Assembly: GCF_011927905.1 (NCBI RefSeq)
Contig: NZ_JAATJL010000001.1
Coordinates: forward strand, 558,001-622,000
Source: Arthrobacter pigmenti
GTDB taxonomy: Bacteria > Actinomycetota > Actinomycetes > Actinomycetales > Micrococcaceae
Direction of reading: 5' to 3'
DNA: 64,000 bases
Shown here: in pieces, positions 18,966 through 28,015 of the stretch
Layout: every line of letters starts with the position of its first letter
Numbering within the stretch: the stretch's first letter is position 1
Position numbers and translations under genes: made by a program
The notes under the pieces: generated by a model
Told to the model about the DNA's origin: nothing
The model's input: the letters and a program-made list of their open reading frames with translations, nothing else
Database searches by the model: none

Positions 18966-20138
18966 TTAGGCGAGAAGATCCTTGGCGATGATGTTGCGCT
19001 GAATCTGGTTGGTGCCTTCGATGATCTGGAGGCCCTTCGCCTCCCGCATAAAGCGTTCCATCGGGTAGTCGGTGCTGTACCCCTTGGCGCCGAAGATCTG
19101 AATGCCGTCCAGGGTGATTTGCATGGCGGTATCCGTTGCGAAGGTCTTGGCCATCCCGATCAGTGGCGCGGCGTCACGAGCCGACATGCCGCCGTCGAGC
19201 ACGGCTGCGGACTTGTAGACCAGGTGCCTCGACGCCTCCAGCCCGATCTTCATGTCCGCCAGCATCCACTGCAGACCCTGGAACTCCGCGATTGGTTGCC
19301 CAAACGCCCGGCGCTCCTTGGCGTATGCCACGGCGTGGTCGAGAGACCCCTGCGCGAGACCCAGGGCCCGCGCACCGACAAGGGGACGCAGCTTGGTGAA
19401 GGTGCTGGCCGCCGTCTTGAATCCTGCACCTTCCTCGCCGAGGCGGTCCCCGGTAGGCACGAACACATTGTTGAACTCGACCTCGCAGGACGGTATGGCC
19501 CGCCCGCCGATCTTGTTCATCTTCGCGCCCCGGTGCACTCCCTCGGCATCGGTGGGTACTACGAACGCGCTAAGCCCCTTGTGGCCGGGACCGCCGGTGC
19601 GCGCGAAAGTGACGAAGTAGTCCGAGACCGGAGCGTTCCCGGCCCACACTTTCTTGCCGGTCAGCCGGTAGCCACCCTCCACGGGCTCGGCCCGGGTCTG
19701 AAGGTTGGCCATATCCGAGCCGACGTCCGGCTCGGTGTTGGCCGTGGAGAACCGCAAGGTGCCGTTGGCCAGTCCGGGGAGAAACCGCTGACGTTGTTCC
19801 TCGTTGCCTGCCGCGCTGATCGCAAAGAACGGCTGCCAGGTCATCATCAGCAGATAGGACGTGTTGTAGCAAGCACGTGTGAGGCCCTCAATGGCCAGCG
19901 CACAGGACAGGATGCCGGAATCCTTCCCTCCGTACTCCGGGCTGAACGGCAACGCCAGAAGGTTCCTCTCCACCAGCAAGTCAAACATGTCCTGCGGGTA
20001 TTCGCCGGTCCTATCCCGCCTGGCCGCCCCGGCGGCCACCGGACCGTCAGCCAACTCGCGGATCTCTTCCTGGAGCGTCAGCTGCTCGTCGGTGAGTGCG
20101 TACTGCTCTTTCTGAATGGTCTCGGTCATGGTGCTCAT
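18966..20138 (-). CDS. Acyl-CoA dehydrogenase
   Basis: 390 residues, full length. There is an N-terminal helical domain; then FSTANTEPDVGSDMANLQTRA (flavin/substrate loop) near residue 130; then GYSTDYPMERFMREAKGLQIIEGTN near the end, where the Glu of IIEGTN is the usual catalytic base, followed by IQRNIIAKDLL. It oxidises an acyl-CoA to the 2-enoyl-CoA with FAD. The ATG follows the CoA-transferase stop by 2 bp with AAGGAG overlapping it, so the two are coupled. Placed beside two class III CoA-transferases, it probably acts on an acid activated by one of them. Confidence 0.92.
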   Translation of the reverse strand: MSTMTETIQKEQYALTDEQLTLQEEIRELADGPVAAGAARRDRTGEYPQDMFDLLVERNLLALPFSPEYGGKDSGILSCALAIEGLTRACYNTSYLLMMTWQPFFAISAAGNEEQRQRFLPGLANGTLRFSTANTEPDVGSDMANLQTRAEPVEGGYRLTGKKVWAGNAPVSDYFVTFARTGGPGHKGLSAFVVPTDAEGVHRGAKMNKIGGRAIPSCEVEFNNVFVPTGDRLGEEGAGFKTAASTFTKLRPLVGARALGLAQGSLDHAVAYAKERRAFGQPIAEFQGLQWMLADMKIGLEASRHLVYKSAAVLDGGMSARDAAPLIGMAKTFATDTAMQITLDGIQIFGAKGYSTDYPMERFMREAKGLQIIEGTNQIQRNIIAKDLLA

Positions 20139-20140
20139 GG

Positions 20141-21331
20141 TTACTCCTTGAAGCGAATTTCGTTGTTTGTTGTGCTGTCTGTGCGGACTATTCCGAGGGC
20201 TTCCATCCGGTCGACTTCGGTGTCCGGGAAGCCCAGTTCGTGAAAAACGTCGCGGGTGTGTTCGCCTATGCGTGGCGGGGGAATATCCACAGGCAGCCAG
20301 GGCGGATCAGCTGCCACGGGGGTGCGGACCTGCCGCAGGCGTCCGATCGTGGGGTGTTGCACCTCCAAGGTCCTGTCCGATCCATCCGTCAGAACATCGG
20401 AAAGTGCAAGGACGGGTACGACGCCGCCCCCTACCGATCCGGATAGGTCCAGCCAGTGTTCGCGCGGCTGTGTGCGGAGCAGCGCGGCGACCTGTTTACG
20501 GTTCACCCTTGACTCACCGGACATTCCGGCGCCGGCGGATGGAGCCTGCGTGGCCCAGTGAGCATCATCGGTGTCCAGCCACAGCGACAGTCCGTCGCCG
20601 CAGACGTACGCCCCGCGGATTGATGCAGATACGCCCTCCGGGGCCTGCTCCGGTTCCGCAGCTGCTGCACCCGAAGCTCCCGCTGAAGCAGCTGCAGTAA
20701 TCAGATCCGTTTGGGCGTAAAGCTGTGTGTCCAGCAGGTTGAGTTCTATGGTGGAACCTTTTCCGCTGTCCGTGCGGCGGAGAATGGCCGCAAGAATCCC
20801 GGTGGCCGCCAGGACTCCGGCCGCAACGTCCGGGAGGCTTACGCCCATCCGTACTGGCTTGCCCCCGGCTTGTCCGGTGGCGGACATCGAACCGCTCAGC
20901 GCCTGGATGACCGGGTCATTCGCCGGACGGGAGGCATACGGGCCGTCCGGGCCGAAGGCCGACACCGTGCAGTAGATGAGCTGCGGATGCCTGGCACGCA
21001 AATCCTCCGCGCCGATTCCGAGGCGTTCTGCCGTTCCGGGCCGAAAATTCTGCACGACGACGTCAGCCTGACCGGCAAGCTTCAGCGCGGCCGCCAGCCC
21101 TTCCGGCTGCTTCAGGTCCAGGGAGATGCTGCGCTTGCCACGGTTGAATCCGAGGAAGATGGCCGATTCCCCCGCAGCGTAGACGCTGCCCATGCTCCGG
21201 CCGATCTCGCCGCCGGGTGGTTCGAGCTTGATGACCTCGGCGCCGAGATCCGCCAGCAGCATGGTGCACCATGGCCCTGCGACAAAATGTGTCAGGTCCA
21301 GTACGCGCACTCCTGCCAGCGGCCTGTTCAC
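20141..21331 (-). CDS. CaiB/BaiF (class III) CoA-transferase, first copy
   Basis: 396 residues. VRVLDLTHFVAGPWCTMLLADLGAEVIK at the N-terminus, NRGKRSISLDLK, then SLPDVAAGVLAATGILAA near residue 170, which holds the catalytic Asp of the family. The family moves CoA between organic acids through an aspartyl-CoA thioester. The start is a GTG at 21331 overlapping the GH88 stop (GTGA). The region around residues 230-310 is shorter and more diverged than in the second copy (GASGAAAAEPEQ), so the two probably differ in substrate. Confidence 0.9.
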   Translation of the reverse strand: MNRPLAGVRVLDLTHFVAGPWCTMLLADLGAEVIKLEPPGGEIGRSMGSVYAAGESAIFLGFNRGKRSISLDLKQPEGLAAALKLAGQADVVVQNFRPGTAERLGIGAEDLRARHPQLIYCTVSAFGPDGPYASRPANDPVIQALSGSMSATGQAGGKPVRMGVSLPDVAAGVLAATGILAAILRRTDSGKGSTIELNLLDTQLYAQTDLITAAASAGASGAAAAEPEQAPEGVSASIRGAYVCGDGLSLWLDTDDAHWATQAPSAGAGMSGESRVNRKQVAALLRTQPREHWLDLSGSVGGGVVPVLALSDVLTDGSDRTLEVQHPTIGRLRQVRTPVAADPPWLPVDIPPPRIGEHTRDVFHELGFPDTEVDRMEALGIVRTDSTTNNEIRFKE

Positions 21332-22575
21332 GAGAGCGCGGGTTGGCCGGGACGCTGGACGGCGTCGTTCACAGTGAGCGGGGTGGACGGTCCAAGCGCC
21401 AGAGCCGACCAGTCAGTGTGGAGGTAGCGATAGGCGGCTTCGACAATCCAGTAGTTGCCGTAGGGCATGACGTCCTCCAGTGGGAATCGGGAGAATCCCG
21501 CACCGGCCTTCTCCGGTGGGAGGCGGCCCCAGCTGCTGTGCAGGAGCACGCCCCCAGGGGTGAGGTAGTTGGTGAACAGCTCCCCGGTGATCGAGTCTGC
21601 TGCGGCTGCGGCCCACCCGGTCGATTCGCCGTCGAGCCGTGCCAGACGCAGTAGCGCATTAGCCGCGATGGTTGCGCTGCAGGAGTCCCGCGGGACGGCC
21701 GGTGCCGCCGGGTCGGCGAAGTCATAGAACGGCACATGGTCCTCGGGCAGGTGGTCGACGTACCAGTGGCAGACCCTCCGTGCGACATCGAGGAACCGTG
21801 CATCCCCGGTCGCCTCGTAGACGTTGACGTAGTTGTGCATTGCCCAGGACTGCCCCCGCGACCACGTGGTGGTGTCGCTGTAGCCCTGCATCGAGTACCG
21901 CCGGGCGGGCTGACCCGCCTCGAGATCAAACTCGATGGCCTGGTAGGCCGAGCCGTCCTCCCGCACAATGCCGTAGTCCAGCAGATTGGTGTTGTGCGTC
22001 CTCGCAATGGCTGCGAGCTCCGGATCCGCAGCTGCGGACCAGTAGAACGGCAGCAGGTTCAGGCCCGTGTCGATGACCGCCCGGTTCACACCCACCACCT
22101 GGAAGAAGACTCCAAGGCGCTCGTCGAAGTTCCTGCTGTATTGCCGGGTCGCTACAAGAGCGGCATCGGTGAGGCCGGCGTCGCCCGTGATGCGGGCACC
22201 CAGGCATGAGGCGTAGAACAGGTCACTGCCGGACGCAGAGAACCGGGGAGGCTCCTGCGACAAACTACCGGCGACGACGTCGGCAAGTTTTTGTGCGGCG
22301 GCGCGGACCCGCTGGTCATCGAAATGGTCGGCGACCAGCCAGAGGCGCCCGGTGAGGAATCCAACCCATTGGAAGGTGGACCAGCTGTGCGGCAGGTAAG
22401 CCTCACAGGAACGGTAGCCGCCAGTGGTGTATTTGAACCCGGGCACGCTGCCCGCGGGCGAGTTCTCGATGATCTGCAATACCGGCTCGAGACCGCGGCG
22501 TACGTCTTCGAGTGCCTGCTGTGCCTGTTCCTGCAGTAAGGGGCGCCGGGTAGCTGACGTCTGGATGATGCTCAT
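21328..22575 (-). CDS. Glycoside hydrolase family 88 (unsaturated glucuronyl hydrolase-like)
   Basis: 415 residues, the size of the alpha/alpha-barrel GH88/GH105 enzymes. AVIDTGLNLLPFYWSAA carries a candidate catalytic Asp; TTWSRGQSWAMHNYVNVY and PRDSCSATIAANALLRLA are GH88 signatures; the end has MPYGNYWIVEAAYRYLH. The family hydrates and cleaves unsaturated uronic acid from lyase products of polysaccharides. No signal peptide, so the enzyme is cytoplasmic. It sits between two CoA-transferase genes with 4-bp overlaps on both sides (ATGA, GTGA), an unexpected place for a glycosidase. Confidence 0.85.
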   Translation of the reverse strand: MSIIQTSATRRPLLQEQAQQALEDVRRGLEPVLQIIENSPAGSVPGFKYTTGGYRSCEAYLPHSWSTFQWVGFLTGRLWLVADHFDDQRVRAAAQKLADVVAGSLSQEPPRFSASGSDLFYASCLGARITGDAGLTDAALVATRQYSRNFDERLGVFFQVVGVNRAVIDTGLNLLPFYWSAAADPELAAIARTHNTNLLDYGIVREDGSAYQAIEFDLEAGQPARRYSMQGYSDTTTWSRGQSWAMHNYVNVYEATGDARFLDVARRVCHWYVDHLPEDHVPFYDFADPAAPAVPRDSCSATIAANALLRLARLDGESTGWAAAAADSITGELFTNYLTPGGVLLHSSWGRLPPEKAGAGFSRFPLEDVMPYGNYWIVEAAYRYLHTDWSALALGPSTPLTVNDAVQRPGQPALS

Positions 22576-23831
22576 GAGATTCCTTTGTGGCTGTGGATTG
22601 ACTGCGGGTGCGAGGGGACTGGCTCAAGGCCCAGCGCTGCGGCGCCGCTGTCGAGAAGTTTCCTGCTGTCCTCCTCCGAGACACCGGCCGCTGTGAGGAT
22701 TTCGAGAGTGTGCTCGCCCAACAGGGGCGGCGCTTTCCTGATGGGCGGGCGCTCGCCGTCGAATGTCATTGGGAGGCCCACGGTGGGCAGGTCTCCCAGG
22801 GTGGGATGCTCCATGGTTGCCAGCAGCCCGTTGTGGAGAACCTGTGGGTCGGACATCGCCTCGGAAAGATTGTTGACCGGCGCGCAGGGAACCCCGGCGT
22901 TCTGGAGCACTTCCAGCCACTGTCCGCTGGGATGTTGTGCCATGAGCGCGCTGATCTGCCCTGCGAGCTCCGCGCGGTGCTGCACCCTTCCAACATTCGT
23001 TGTATACCGTGGGTCGTCGGCAATTCCGGGCTGTCCCAGGGCCGAGCACAGCAGGCGCCAGAACTTATCATTGATGACCGCGATGTACACGTAGCGGCCG
23101 TCGCTGCAGGGGAACGCCTGGTAGGGAGAGAACTGAGGATGCGCGCTGCCCAGCCGCGGCTGTTCCTCGCCGTTGATGAGGTACTCCTGTGCGCGCGGGC
23201 CCAAGGCGAACACCGAGACGTCGAGCAGGTTCAGGTTGACCTCGCTTCCCTGTCCGTCGCGCTGCCGGCCGACGAGTGCGGCGAGGATGGCGTAACCTGC
23301 CATCATCCCCGCACCGAAATCGGGGACGCTTACTCCCTGCCGGGATGGCGGGCCGTCTTCTTCGCCAGTGATGGACATGGCGCCCGAAAGTGCCTGGACA
23401 ATCGGGTCGTTTCCGGCGAGGTCTACGTAGGGGCCTGAGGTGCCGAAAGCCGAGATGGACGCGTAAACCAGGCCGGGGTTGCGTTCGGCGAGGCTGGCAC
23501 GGTCCACTCCGAGCTGGGCGGCCTTGCCCGGACGGAGGTTCTCTACTACAACGTCGGCCTTTTCGGCAAGGCGGAAGAAGACCTGCCGACCCTCAGGATG
23601 CTTAAGGTCAAGCGCGATACTCCGCTTGTTCCGGTTCAGAGACAGGAAAACCGCGCTCTGGTCACCGGCGTAGATGTTTCCAGCCTGACGGGACATATCG
23701 CCCGTCTCCGGGCGTTCGATCTTGATGACGTCAGCGCCGAGGTCCGCCAGGACCATCGTGCACCAGGGGCCGGCCGCGAGGTGGCTGAGATCCAGGACCG
23801 TGATTCCTTCAAGCGGCAATCGTGCGGTCAT
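22572..23831 (-). CDS. CaiB/BaiF (class III) CoA-transferase, second copy
   Basis: 419 residues. VLDLSHLAAGPWCTMVLADLGADVIKIERP at the start, RNKRSIALDLKHPEG, VENLRPGKAAQLGVD, then VSVPDFGAGMMAGYAILAAL with the expected catalytic Asp. It would activate an acid by CoA transfer from another thioester. Its 3' end overlaps the GH88 start by 4 bp. It is the first gene of the CaiB-GH88-CaiB-acyl-CoA dehydrogenase unit and starts about 100 bp after the IclR stop. Confidence 0.9.
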   Translation of the reverse strand: MTARLPLEGITVLDLSHLAAGPWCTMVLADLGADVIKIERPETGDMSRQAGNIYAGDQSAVFLSLNRNKRSIALDLKHPEGRQVFFRLAEKADVVVENLRPGKAAQLGVDRASLAERNPGLVYASISAFGTSGPYVDLAGNDPIVQALSGAMSITGEEDGPPSRQGVSVPDFGAGMMAGYAILAALVGRQRDGQGSEVNLNLLDVSVFALGPRAQEYLINGEEQPRLGSAHPQFSPYQAFPCSDGRYVYIAVINDKFWRLLCSALGQPGIADDPRYTTNVGRVQHRAELAGQISALMAQHPSGQWLEVLQNAGVPCAPVNNLSEAMSDPQVLHNGLLATMEHPTLGDLPTVGLPMTFDGERPPIRKAPPLLGEHTLEILTAAGVSEEDSRKLLDSGAAALGLEPVPSHPQSIHSHKGIS

Positions 23832-23929
23832 GCTTTTTCTCCTTAGTTCTTATACAGGAAATCGGTTCGAGTAAGTACTGGAGGATGTCTCCAGGCGAAT
23901 TTTGTGTCAGCTTTTGTCTGGAAGTGTTG

Positions 23930-24697
23930 TCAGCGGTTGGAGAGCGCGGTGGAAACGGTGTCTGCAGCCTGAACCACCTGCGCGCCCAACCCCCGCTTTT
24001 CACCGGCGTTCATGCTCGAACCCAGATATGTGAGGCTCAGGGCGGCAACAACAGTTCCCGTATGGTCCCGGACCGGCGCAGCGAATCCCGTGATCGCCGA
24101 ATGCAATTCCTGATTGTCGAGGGCATAACCGCGCTTGGCCTGGCCGAGCAGGTCCTTACGGAAGTCATCGGCATCAGTGATGGTGTGGTCAGTCATCCGT
24201 TCGAACACGTGATCAGTAAGCCACTGCTTCTGATCCGCTTCCGGCAGTGCGGCCACCAGGACTTTACCCAAGGCGGTGACGTGCGCCGGAATGCGCGTCC
24301 CAACGTGGGTCACCAGCCGCACCAGACTGTCCCGGTGCTCAACCTTCTCTATGTACAGCACGTAATGACCATCGAGCACGGCGAGATTGCAGGTTCCGCC
24401 GGTACTGCCGGACAACTCCTCCATTGCAGGTCTGGCAAGCTCGGGCAGGTCAACCAGCTCCAGGGCAGTGGCGGCAAGGGAGAACAGACGCAGACTGAGG
24501 CGGTACCGCTGATTGTCATCCCGAACCACGAGCTCCTTTGCCTGCAGTGTCTGCAGGAGACCGTGAGTGGTGCTTTTCGGCAGATCAAGGGCCTGGGCAA
24601 CCTCGATCATGCGCATGGGTGACTTTCGCTCCGACAACAACTCCAGCAGTGCGGCAACGCGCTCGACCGAGCGGACGAATCCGTTGTCGCTGACCAT
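23930..24697 (-). CDS. IclR-family transcriptional regulator
   Basis: 255 residues. Winged helix at about residues 8-65 (VERVAALLELLSE, MRMIEVAQALDLPKSTTHGLLQTL), then the IclR effector domain (RLVTHVGTRIPAHVTALGKVLVAALP and a conserved AAPVRDHTGTVVAALSLT). The ATG immediately follows the TAA of the dehydrogenase upstream (TAAATG), so it is in the same transcript as the oxidoreductase genes. It most likely controls the surrounding organic-acid catabolic genes; the effector is unknown. Confidence 0.9.
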   Translation of the reverse strand: MVSDNGFVRSVERVAALLELLSERKSPMRMIEVAQALDLPKSTTHGLLQTLQAKELVVRDDNQRYRLSLRLFSLAATALELVDLPELARPAMEELSGSTGGTCNLAVLDGHYVLYIEKVEHRDSLVRLVTHVGTRIPAHVTALGKVLVAALPEADQKQWLTDHVFERMTDHTITDADDFRKDLLGQAKRGYALDNQELHSAITGFAAPVRDHTGTVVAALSLTYLGSSMNAGEKRGLGAQVVQAADTVSTALSNR

Positions 24698-25714
24698 TTA
24701 CACATCTCCTTTTTCGCCTACACCGACAGGTGGAACAGTAACAGCAGGCCTGCTTTTTTCATTGACCGGGGTTGGCGGAGACTGGCCGTCAAGTACTGCG
24801 AGGGCGTTTTCCAGTGCGAGCATCGCCATCCGTGTGCGGGTTTGCTCGCCCGCGCTCCCGATGTGCGGGGTAAGTACCACACTGTCCAGTTCCAACAGGC
24901 CGGGATGAATTTTTGGCTCGTACTCAAAGACGTCGAGACCGGCGCCACGGATCTTTCCCCTTCTTAGTGCTTCCACTAGCGCGTCCTCGTCAATCAGTGG
25001 CCCGCGGGCCGTATTGATGATGATGGCCCCCTGCTTCATCGCCGCCAGCTCCTCAGTTCCGAGCAGGTGCCGTGTCCGCTCCGTAAGCGGGGCATGAAGG
25101 CTCACTACATCGGCGGTCCTCAGGAGCTGGGGAAGCGGCATCCGTTCCACGCCGCTATTGTGCGCCTGATCCGAACCGGCCGCGATCACCCGCATTCCGA
25201 AAGCCCGCGCCCGCCTGGCCAGCGCCTCGCCGATGCGGCCATAGCCGACGATCCCGAGCACTTCCCCGGCAAGGTCGCGGCCGAGGAACAGCCGCGGACC
25301 CCACGACCAGGCTTCACCACGTCTGAGGAAGGCATCCGCCTGGACAATCCTGCGGTTGAGTGCCAGCAGCAGGCCCATGGCGAGATCCGCCGTCGCATCC
25401 GTCAGTACATCCGGTGTGTTGGTCACCGTTATTCCACGGCTGGAGGCGGCCCCGACGTCGATATTGTCGGTGCCCACAGATACGGCCGAAACCACCTGCA
25501 ATTGCGGCCCCGCGTGGTCGAACAATGCGGCATCCATTTTCTCGGTAAGGAGTGTGATGATGCCCGCAGCGCCGCTGACGCCGTCCAGCAGTGCCTCCCG
25601 GGTGGGTGGCAGGTCACGGTCGGGATGGACCACGAGCTCGTGCCCGGAGTTCCGCAATAATTCCATTGGTTCCGGGCCCAGATCCCGGGTGACGTACAGG
25701 TGCCCTGTAGCCAT
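24698..25714 (-). CDS. D-2-hydroxyacid dehydrogenase (glyoxylate/hydroxypyruvate reductase type)
   Basis: 338 residues from the ATG at 25714, which has AAGGAGG 5-6 bases upstream (the frame opens 2 codons earlier at a GTG). NAD motif GEVLGIVGYGRIGEALARRA; the catalytic Arg lies in INTARGPLIDEDALVEAL, Glu in the FEYEP segment and His in VVLTPHIGSAG. It interconverts a 2-oxo acid and the D-2-hydroxy acid. Neighbouring genes for a tartronate semialdehyde reductase-like protein and glycerate kinase make glyoxylate or hydroxypyruvate likely substrates (inference). Confidence 0.9.
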   Translation of the reverse strand: MATGHLYVTRDLGPEPMELLRNSGHELVVHPDRDLPPTREALLDGVSGAAGIITLLTEKMDAALFDHAGPQLQVVSAVSVGTDNIDVGAASSRGITVTNTPDVLTDATADLAMGLLLALNRRIVQADAFLRRGEAWSWGPRLFLGRDLAGEVLGIVGYGRIGEALARRARAFGMRVIAAGSDQAHNSGVERMPLPQLLRTADVVSLHAPLTERTRHLLGTEELAAMKQGAIIINTARGPLIDEDALVEALRRGKIRGAGLDVFEYEPKIHPGLLELDSVVLTPHIGSAGEQTRTRMAMLALENALAVLDGQSPPTPVNEKSRPAVTVPPVGVGEKGDV

Positions 25715-25755
25715 GACCACCTCCTTGTGGCTGCTTCGGATTCAGTGCAGAAGGA

Positions 25756-27282
25756 TCAGGCCGGGTCGACGCCACGGTCCGCGGCGAGGCCGCGGCGCCC
25801 CGGCACCGGCTGACCAGGCTGCGATCCGCTGCTCGGCTTGAGGTAGACGACCTTCGACTGGGTAAAGAATTCAGCGTTGGTGAGGCCGATGGAGAACGCT
25901 CCAAGGCCGGATTCCTTCACACCGCCGAAAGGTACGTGCGGCTGGCTGACGGTCCCGTGGTTGACGTGGATCATGCCGGCGCGGACCTCCCGGCCGAACC
26001 GCATTGCTACTTCAAGGTCTTCTGTGAAGACAGCCGCTGCCAGTCCGTACTCCGTGTCGTTCACGATGTCGATAGCCTCGTCCACGTCCTTGACCCTGGT
26101 GATGGTCAGAACCGGACCGAAAATCTCCTCACGTGCCACGACCATGGTCCGCGTTACGTGGTCCAGAACGGTCGGCGCGAAGTACAGGCCGTCTGGAACC
26201 TGGCGGTCCGGCGTCGTACGGACGGCGCCTTCCTCGATTCCCTGGCGAACATAAGCAGAGACTTTCCTGAGCTGGGAGTCATTGACCAGCGGTCCGACGA
26301 CGGTGCCCTCGGCGTTGCCCGGGCCGACCTTCAGGCCGGACCAGGTTTCGGTGAGGAGTGCCACGAGGTCGTCGGCGATTTCTTCGCGCACTATCACCCT
26401 GCTGATGGAGGTGCAGCGCTGCCCGGTGGCCTGGATCGCTGCGCTGGTGACCTCTGCGGCGACGCTGCGCAGGTCCTCGGCGCTGTGTACGTAGGCTGCG
26501 TTCTTGCCTCCGAGTTCAAGCTGCACCGCGCCCATGCGTCGGGCCACGGCCTCGTTCACTGTGCGCCCGACGTCAGTGGACCCGGTGAAGGACACTCCGG
26601 CAATACGACGGTCCTCGGTGAGTTGGTTGCCGACCCTCGATCCGCGGCCGGTGACCACATTCAGTACGCCCTCGGGCAGTCCGGCGTCGCGAAGCAGGGC
26701 AGCGAGTGCCAGCGCGGTGAGCGGCGTTTCGAGAGCCGGTTTCAGCACTACGGTGTTGCCGAATATCAGTGCGGGGGCAATCTTACGCACCGGCGCAACC
26801 GCCGGGAAGTTCCACGGGGTGATGGCCGCGACGACGCCGATCGGCTCGCGTTCGGTGTAAACGAGCTGTCCCGGTGCCCGGCTCGGAATCGTGGTGCCGT
26901 GGATTCGGGCACCTTCCCCGGCGGCATAGTCAATTTCCATCCGTGCCCGGCCCACCTCGCCGCGGGATTCCGCGAGCGGCTTTCCCATTTCTCGGGTCAT
27001 CAGCCGGGCGAGGTCTTCGGCGTTCTCCCCGATGAGTTCGCTCCAGCGGCGAAGGACGTCTCCCCGCACCGGTGCGGGGGTGGCGGCCCAGCCTCGGAGG
27101 GCGCGCTCGGCAGCGCTGATGGCGGCTTCGACATCTTCGGGTGTCGAGTCCGGGACAATACCGACGACGTCGTCCTTGTCCGCCGGGTTCAGGGTTTCCA
27201 CACCCTGCCCGGAACTGGGAGCCCAGGCGTTGTCGATGAAGTTGACCTGATGCGGGTACTCAAGAGTCTGCTGATCAATCAC
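25756..27282 (-). CDS. NAD(P)-dependent aldehyde dehydrogenase
   Basis: 508 residues, full length. VAAITPWNFPAVAPVRKIAPAL (cofactor), VQLELGGKNAAYVHSAEDL with the general-base Glu, and IQATGQRCTSISRVIV with the nucleophilic Cys; the end has PFGGVKESGLG. It oxidises an aldehyde to the acid. The start is a GTG at 27282 with GGAGCAG in front. It resembles semialdehyde dehydrogenases such as those for 2-oxoglutarate or succinate semialdehyde, but the substrate cannot be fixed from sequence. It lies between the RraA-like and hydroxyacid dehydrogenase genes in the same direction. Confidence 0.92.
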   Translation of the reverse strand: MIDQQTLEYPHQVNFIDNAWAPSSGQGVETLNPADKDDVVGIVPDSTPEDVEAAISAAERALRGWAATPAPVRGDVLRRWSELIGENAEDLARLMTREMGKPLAESRGEVGRARMEIDYAAGEGARIHGTTIPSRAPGQLVYTEREPIGVVAAITPWNFPAVAPVRKIAPALIFGNTVVLKPALETPLTALALAALLRDAGLPEGVLNVVTGRGSRVGNQLTEDRRIAGVSFTGSTDVGRTVNEAVARRMGAVQLELGGKNAAYVHSAEDLRSVAAEVTSAAIQATGQRCTSISRVIVREEIADDLVALLTETWSGLKVGPGNAEGTVVGPLVNDSQLRKVSAYVRQGIEEGAVRTTPDRQVPDGLYFAPTVLDHVTRTMVVAREEIFGPVLTITRVKDVDEAIDIVNDTEYGLAAAVFTEDLEVAMRFGREVRAGMIHVNHGTVSQPHVPFGGVKESGLGAFSIGLTNAEFFTQSKVVYLKPSSGSQPGQPVPGRRGLAADRGVDPA

Positions 27283-27327
27283 GGGGTTCTGCTCCTTTGC
27301 ATGCTTTTGTATTCTGGTGCTTCGCGG

Positions 27328-28014
27328 TCATCTGGACACGCGCTGCACGGTTAGGCCGGCGTCGACCCAGCTGCGGTCCCAGCTGTCGTCGTTGATGGCC
27401 AGGGTGGTGATTCGTTCGCGTTCGACGACGGCTTCCGCCGCCGTGATCACTTCGGCGGCGCGGTGGCGGGGTACAAAGACGATGCCGTCCTCGTCACCGA
27501 CCACAAGATCTCCCTGGCACACGGCGGTGCCGCCGATGGCGACGTTTCCCCGGATCACCCCGGGTCCGTCTTTATACGGGCCCAGATGGGAGACGCCGCG
27601 GGCGAAAACAGGGATGTCGAGTTCGGCGAGCTCGGAGAGGTCGCGGACCGCGCCGTCGAGCACTATTCCTGCAATTCCGCGGTTCTGTGTATAACTGCCG
27701 AGGAGTCCACCGACGATCGCGCGGTCGGTCTGTGAGCCGGCATCGATCACGAGTACCTCCCCGGGAGCCGCCAGATCAGCTGCTTTGTGCACCACCAGGT
27801 TGTCGCCCGGACGGGTCTGCACGGTCAGCGCGCGACCCACCAGGTGAACGGCTTTGCGGTCTGATGCCCCAGAGATGACAGGGGACAGGCCGACGGCACC
27901 GCCAAACCGCTGCATGGCATCCGAAAAAGCCGCCGTCGGCAGGTCAGCGCAACGAGCAAGTAGGGCGTCGTCGATGCCGGGAACGTCGTCGTAGATAAGG
28001 CAATCGGACGTCAT
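27328..28014 (-). CDS. RraA-like protein (4-hydroxy-4-methyl-2-oxoglutarate aldolase / oxaloacetate decarboxylase family)
   Basis: About 228 residues. GGLLGSYTQNRGIAGIVLDGAVRD contains the Arg-Asp pair that binds substrate and Mg2+ in class II HMG/CHA aldolases; GDLVVGDEDGIVFVP is the other family block. These enzymes split 4-hydroxy-2-oxo acids to pyruvate plus another keto acid and often decarboxylate oxaloacetate. It is unlikely to be the RNase E inhibitor despite the family name. The ATG at 28014 is chosen; a GTG at 28023 overlaps the alcohol dehydrogenase stop. The genes are coupled. Confidence 0.85.
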   Translation of the reverse strand: MTSDCLIYDDVPGIDDALLARCADLPTAAFSDAMQRFGGAVGLSPVISGASDRKAVHLVGRALTVQTRPGDNLVVHKAADLAAPGEVLVIDAGSQTDRAIVGGLLGSYTQNRGIAGIVLDGAVRDLSELAELDIPVFARGVSHLGPYKDGPGVIRGNVAIGGTAVCQGDLVVGDEDGIVFVPRHRAAEVITAAEAVVERERITTLAINDDSWDRSWVDAGLTVQRVSR

Positions 28015-28015
28015 C

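Noticed and set aside
18915..20243. 442-codon plus-strand open frame
   Set aside because: Antisense of the acyl-CoA dehydrogenase; long only because of high GC codon bias.
25936..27354. 472-codon plus-strand open frame
   Set aside because: Antisense of the aldehyde dehydrogenase, which has all catalytic motifs.
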